DNA of 8,843 nucleotides from JBBQSU01 sp038234815. GTDB lineage: Bacteria; Planctomycetota; Phycisphaerae; Tepidisphaerales; Tepidisphaeraceae. Position numbers and translations under genes: made by a program. The notes beneath the pieces are model-generated. The model was not told the DNA's origin. It ran no database searches and was given only the letters and a program-made list of their open reading frames with translations. The stretch is from the NCBI GenBank assembly GCA_038234815.1, contig JBBQSU010000142.1, forward strand, positions 1-8,843. Direction: 5' to 3'. Shown here one piece after another: positions 5,862 to 8,843 of this stretch. Every line of letters begins with the position of its first letter. Position 1 is the first letter of the stretch.

Positions 5862-8129
5862 TCAGGGCAACAATTCCTGAAGGTGACCAAGGGTTACCTC
5901 GAGGTGGCGCCTTTGTCCGGGGCTGAGATTTATTCCTCCGAATCGCACACGATAAAAGATTCCCGTGAGTCGCTGGACCGTTTCGAAGACTTCCGAGGAG
6001 AGGTAGGTCAGCGATCGCGAAAACTCTAAGGGCGTTTGATGTTCCGGCCGAATAATTTGGCGGCGATCCAGCAGGTTGAGCATATCGTCGTAGAAGCCCA
6101 GTTGTCGGGCCAGGCGAAGTTGCTCAGCCGTGGGCAACGATCGGATGCCCATGCGTGTAGCCCGCCGACGCAATCGCCAGCGATCGCGGATGAACCACCC
6201 GATGGCTATAAGGACACCTGCCACCATAAGCCCCATGATGGTGCTGATCGTGCGAAAATCCGTCCATAGCCAACTCGACGGATCGAGCAATTTGCGTTGC
6301 AGATCGCCCATCATGGTCTGACCTGAAATCGCTGTGTTGGTCATCCCGGCTTCCACCTGCGTAATCAGGTTCGTCTGATTTTCGCTGTCATATGCGATCA
6401 CGGATTGCGCCCAGGAATACTCGAGATAATCAAAGAAACTCTTGGCCTTGGCCCACAGGCCGGCATTCTTTCGGGCCGAGGGGTCTTCGCGTCCGCTGGT
6501 TGGATCGAACGTTTTCCATCCCGATGGCGTAAGTACTTCCACCCAGGCGTGCGCGTGCGACTGACGGACGGTGAAGAACTGCCCGAAGGTGTTGTATTCG
6601 TCGCACTTGAATCCCACGACCATGCGGGCTTGCATCTTGAGGCTTTGACAAATCAGCGTCATCGCGCCGGCGAAGTATTCGCAGTGCCCACGCTTGAAAT
6701 CATAAAGAAAGGCGACCATCGGGTCTTGGCCCTCAAGCCTGTGGGTATTGGTCAGGTCAAGGGTGTAAACGAAATTCGACTGAAGGTAATGCTCGATGTT
6801 ATGGGCAATTTCTTCGTCGATTGCCTGTGGTTCAGGGCTGGCGGCGCGCTTGGAGGCCAGTCCGCCGGTTACTTCCGGCCGTCGAGCGTAGGCTGCGATC
6901 TGAGGATCGATCACCGAAGCCGGCGCGCGCGGCTGGACAAGCCCAAAAGCCTGGGCGGCCGTATCCAGCAGTGACGACCGCGGAGCCGGCAATTCACCCG
7001 TCGCCGCGACCATATACCGGAGTTCCTGCATCAGGGGCGCATACGACTGGAGAACCCCATCCCGAATCGAATAACGCACCTGTATATCCCGCGACGACGC
7101 CATCGACGTCGCGCCGGCCACTGAAAACAGGACCGGCGTTCCAGTTGGCTTCAGTTGGATATCCTGCAAAAGTAAGTGCTGAGATTCGGCTTCGGCCTCA
7201 ACCTCCAGGCGATCACGCACCACCGATCTTGAATCCTCATCACGCGAATGAGAGCGTGCCCAGCCCCACGCCTGGCCGAGGCTCGGGTCATTCCCCTTAT
7301 ATACATCGAGTGTTGTCCCTCTTAAGAGCAACGGCGCGATCGTCACTGGCTTATTGTCACGGCTCAGTCGTACCCGGGCCACTTCCTCGGTGCTCTGCTG
7401 AATGCGCGCGATGTTCTGGAAACTCACCTGGTCGCTGAATCCCGTCAGCGCCTGACTGGGCCGGAATTGCAGGGGGGCCAGAAGTCCGGCGCCAGTGCCC
7501 CGCGGGAAGAAAAGGAACACGGCGGTGGCCGACAGAACGGAAACCGTCGCCACCAGGCCGGTCAATCGCCGCATCGAGCCGGAAAGATATCGCTGATCCT
7601 GAAGCAGGGTCGCCTCATTGACGCGACCCTCGGGCAGCGAATACGTCGCCTTGGCGTGATCTGTCTCGACTTTCAGGTGAAACAGCAGGCAGCAGTAAAG
7701 CGAGAAGAACAAGTACGCGATCAGGACGATTCCAAACAGCAGGCTGGCGGTGCTGATAGCTGCAGCCACCATGAGTAGCAGGCTAAGGACCAGGAGTTGC
7801 GCATAGTCTCGATTTCCCCGTAGTTCCCATAGCTTGATGATCTGCAAGAAGACGAGGAACTGCGCGATCAGCAGAATCGGCGAGTTGATGCCCGCTTTCA
7901 CTTGGGCAAACACAAAGAAAAAGCCGCCGAGTGTGACGACATTGGCTAGCAGCCGTGGAAGCGGGGTGAAACGTCGGGTCTTCACTAACCAGGCGTTGAC
8001 GGCGATCAGAAAGAACGCCAAAAGGAAAACGCCCGGAGACTGGGCCGCCAGGGCATAACCCAGCATGCCCAGACTCAGCAGGACATACAGCATCGGCTTG
8101 AACTGGCGAATCTTATACACGATGGCCAA
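5862..8129 (-). CDS. Membrane transglutaminase-like protein (TgpA/DUF3488 type)
   Basis: A 755-residue inner-membrane protein with the TgpA architecture. About seven hydrophobic segments fill the first 210 residues (roughly 13-29, 33-49, 59-77, 84-100, 110-127, 129-150, 190-209). A large, presumably periplasmic region (210-625) carries the transglutaminase-like domain with the papain-type triad Cys483 (GHCEYFAGAM), His527 (HAHAWVEV) and Asp542 (FDPTSG). One more membrane helix (626-647) leads to a cytoplasmic helical tail (about 660-755; LEFSRSL and the C-terminal PGQRRHLEVTLG region) like the DUF4129 region of relatives. Such proteins are thought to act as periplasmic transglutaminases or proteases; the substrate is unknown. 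Relatives usually sit with MoxR ATPase and DUF58 genes, none of which is here. The longest frame starts at TTG (8129-8127); GTG at 8120 and ATG at 8093 are alternatives, all before the first helix. Confidence 0.92.
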   Translation of the reverse strand: MAIVYKIRQFKPMLYVLLSLGMLGYALAAQSPGVFLLAFFLIAVNAWLVKTRRFTPLPRLLANVVTLGGFFFVFAQVKAGINSPILLIAQFLVFLQIIKLWELRGNRDYAQLLVLSLLLMVAAAISTASLLFGIVLIAYLFFSLYCCLLFHLKVETDHAKATYSLPEGRVNEATLLQDQRYLSGSMRRLTGLVATVSVLSATAVFLFFPRGTGAGLLAPLQFRPSQALTGFSDQVSFQNIARIQQSTEEVARVRLSRDNKPVTIAPLLLRGTTLDVYKGNDPSLGQAWGWARSHSRDEDSRSVVRDRLEVEAEAESQHLLLQDIQLKPTGTPVLFSVAGATSMASSRDIQVRYSIRDGVLQSYAPLMQELRYMVAATGELPAPRSSLLDTAAQAFGLVQPRAPASVIDPQIAAYARRPEVTGGLASKRAASPEPQAIDEEIAHNIEHYLQSNFVYTLDLTNTHRLEGQDPMVAFLYDFKRGHCEYFAGAMTLICQSLKMQARMVVGFKCDEYNTFGQFFTVRQSHAHAWVEVLTPSGWKTFDPTSGREDPSARKNAGLWAKAKSFFDYLEYSWAQSVIAYDSENQTNLITQVEAGMTNTAISGQTMMGDLQRKLLDPSSWLWTDFRTISTIMGLMVAGVLIAIGWFIRDRWRLRRRATRMGIRSLPTAEQLRLARQLGFYDDMLNLLDRRQIIRPEHQTPLEFSRSLTYLSSEVFETVQRLTGIFYRVRFGGINLSPGQRRHLEVTLGHLQELLP

Positions 8130-8141
8130 CCGGCCCCCGCG

Positions 8142-8147
8142 ATTATA
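8142..8147 (-). promoter_or_regulatory. Candidate -10 box of the transglutaminase gene
   Basis: A perfect TATAAT on the minus strand ends 12 bases before the TTG start at 8129. No convincing -35 lies 16-18 bases upstream, and no TG extension precedes it. If used, the leader would be about five bases for the TTG start, or longer if GTG at 8120 or ATG at 8093 is the true start. GGGGG between box and start could be a weak ribosome site. Confidence 0.3.
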
Positions 8148-8262
8148 CGCCGCGGATGCCGGCCCATACTTTCACGCCTTATTCCGCCGCAATCAAGCGG
8201 AGGCGCCTTGGAAATATGGCCAGACCCGTTTTTGCTCCGGACTGGATTCGCCGTGCCATCGC

Positions 8263-8325
8263 GTGATGCGCAGTCTGGAGGCAGGAATTCAGGCCGTGCC
8301 GGGGGCGCGCGCAGCAGCGCATCAC
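8263..8325. repeat. Inverted repeat with 9-base perfect arms
   Basis: GTGATGCGC (8263-8271) and GCGCATCAC (8317-8325) are exact reverse complements with 45 bases between them. Inside, GGCA (8280-8283) and TGCC (8297-8300) could form a short inner stem. No T-run follows on either strand, so it is not a typical terminator. Confidence 0.5.
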
Positions 8326-8464
8326 CCCTCTGCGGAATGCCTCGAATGACATGGTTCTAGAAAACATCTTCCTTGTGCCCGAAAACCGCGAGAAGTTGAC
8401 TACGGGGCGTTCTTATTACCTGAAACTTTCCGCTGGCATCCGGTTCGCTAAAGGGAGACCGTTG

Positions 8465-8503
8465 CCACCATGTCGGTGGTGATGGGTGACCGGAAGGTCA
8501 CTC
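8465..8503. repeat. Two adjacent small hairpins
   Basis: CCACC (8465-8469) pairs with GGTGG (8475-8479) over a five-base loop. GTGACC (8486-8491) pairs with GGTCAC (8496-8501) around GGAA, a GNRA-type tetraloop if read as plus-strand RNA; G8484-C8503 and a G-U pair extend the stem to eight. The tetraloop points to plus-strand RNA rather than DNA function, but no known RNA family is recognised. Confidence 0.4.
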
Positions 8504-8536
8504 AAAAATCATGGAGCGCGGTTGGTTCCCACGGGT

Positions 8537-8571
8537 TGTTGTCGCCCGCAGGCGGTCTGCGGGCGACGACA
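8537..8571. repeat. Strong hairpin with 15-base arms
   Basis: GTCGCCCGCAG (8541-8551) and CTGCGGGCGAC (8557-8567) are perfect inverted repeats around a five-base loop (GCGGT). The pairing continues outward to 8537 and 8571 with a single T-G position (8540/8568). No T-run follows on either strand. It could be a dispersed palindromic repeat or a factor-dependent transcription stop between the transposase and transglutaminase genes. Confidence 0.65.
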
Positions 8572-8706
8572 TCTCCGGGGTCTAACAAATAACCGCGAGC
8601 AACACAGCAGAACAAACAAACCAAGGCGACTTCCCGACGCACTCTTTGTCCGGTCGATACCTGTGTAAATTTCGTTTCCTCCTCCGCTAAGCCGCACGGC
8701 CGACAG

Positions 8707-8723
8707 GGCCAAATCATTTGGCC
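8707..8723. repeat. 17-base palindrome across the transposase stop codon
   Basis: GGCCAAAT (8707-8714) and ATTTGGCC (8716-8723) are perfect inverted repeats around one central base, which lies inside the transposase TGA. CAGGG begins just outside at 8704. It may belong to the terminal structure of the insertion sequence, or serve as a binding site. Confidence 0.55.
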
Positions 8724-8843
8724 AGAAGTGGCGATAACAGCACCTTTAGCAGGTAGTCGCGATTGCGGCAGGCCTTGAGGCGTTTGTTCTTGACGCCGAT
8801 CTTCACACTCTTGTCCCGTCGCAGCAGCCCCAGGGCGATGCGG
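8714..8843 (-). CDS. ISAs1-family-like transposase, C-terminal end (runs off right edge)
   Basis: The minus strand reads 42 codons to TGA at 8716-8714 and stays open to the window edge. The product contains RIALGLLRRDKSVKIGVKNK and then KRLKA and DYLLKVL, a pattern I recognise from the extreme C-terminus of ISAs1/H-repeat DDE transposases (ALNLL-basic-EK-x-G-I-K-x-KRL-x-A-x-W-x-x-DYLLKVL). A position usually Trp near the end is Arg here (ACRNRDY), which could be divergence or decay. The catalytic DDE residues lie outside the window, so whether the element is complete and active cannot be judged. It is read toward the transglutaminase gene on the same strand, about 580 bases upstream of it. 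Confidence 0.72.
   Translation of the reverse strand, partial: RIALGLLRRDKSVKIGVKNKRLKACRNRDYLLKVLLSPLLAK

Larger units (their letters stand above)
8130..8713. other. Gene-free, inverted-repeat-rich region
   Basis: About 580 bases between the transglutaminase start and the transposase stop. The short frames on both strands (60-94 codons) give arginine-, cysteine- or proline-rich products without recognisable domains and overlap each other. What stands out is the secondary structure: a 9-base-arm repeat at 8263-8325, two small hairpins at 8465-8503, a strong hairpin at 8537-8571 and a palindrome at 8707-8723. It may hold regulatory RNA, the promoter region of the transglutaminase gene, or remnants of mobile DNA; no choice can be made from the sequence alone. 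Confidence 0.5.

Noticed and set aside
8065..8349. 94-codon plus-strand frame over the transglutaminase start
   Set aside because: It is mostly opposite real coding sequence or in the gene-free region, with no domain or ribosome site.
8179..8367. 62-codon minus-strand frame upstream of the transglutaminase
   Set aside because: Its arginine- and cysteine-rich product has no recognisable features, and the frame crosses the 8263-8325 inverted repeat.
8475..8503. Partial resemblance to a fluoride riboswitch (GGTGATGGG)
   Set aside because: The partner segments expected after the GATGG element are missing, and no transporter gene follows on the plus strand.
8537..8571. Intrinsic terminator
   Set aside because: The stem is strong but no T-run follows on either strand.
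8509..8712. Short minus-strand frames just after the transposase stop (67 and 71 codons)
   Set aside because: Two frames overlap each other, both cross the strong hairpin, and neither product resembles a known protein.
1..8843. CRISPR arrays, tRNA or rRNA genes, and a new defence or biosynthetic gene cluster
   Set aside because: I found no regularly spaced repeats, no cloverleaf with acceptor and T-arm signals, and no gene combination that suggests such a system; the recognised genes are mostly housekeeping.

Overview
The window looks like a bacterial chromosome segment of moderately high GC, most plausibly from the Planctomycetota (possibly a Phycisphaerae-like lineage). That assignment rests on general impression: the style of the RsmB and TPR proteins, weak Shine-Dalgarno use, and the mix of a def-fmt-rsmB cluster with a flagellar FliN-like protein and a large membrane transglutaminase. 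No marker gene fixes the taxonomy, so it is an inference.

Layout. (1) Positions 1-1142, minus strand: the N-terminal 380 residues of a TPR-type protein that runs off the left edge. (2) Positions 1143-1319: a divergent promoter region with one candidate promoter on each strand and five copies of AAGTG spaced roughly by helical turns. (3) Positions 1320-5441, plus strand: a four-gene operon, def (peptide deformylase), fmt (Met-tRNA formyltransferase), rsmB (16S rRNA m5C methyltransferase) and a class II CCA-adding/poly(A) polymerase-type nucleotidyltransferase. Each stop codon overlaps the next start codon. (4) Positions 5449-8129, minus strand: a small FliN/SpoA-domain protein, downstream of a 755-residue membrane protein with a periplasmic transglutaminase-like domain (TgpA/DUF3488 type). 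(5) Positions 8130-8713: about 580 bp with no convincing gene but several inverted repeats. (6) Positions 8714-8843, minus strand: the last 42 residues of a transposase resembling the ISAs1 family, running off the right edge.

Functionally, the operon is about making and maturing the translation apparatus. Fmt formylates the initiator tRNA, Def removes the formyl group from nascent proteins, RsmB modifies 16S rRNA, and the nucleotidyltransferase acts on RNA 3' ends (tRNA CCA or poly(A)). The minus-strand pair does not share an obvious pathway.

I found no CRISPR array, tRNA, rRNA or clear defence or biosynthetic system. The parts most worth a second look are the AAGTG cluster between the divergent genes, the hairpin-rich gap beside the transposase end, the palindrome across the transposase stop codon, and the -10-like boxes that sit almost against the start codons of the two minus-strand genes.
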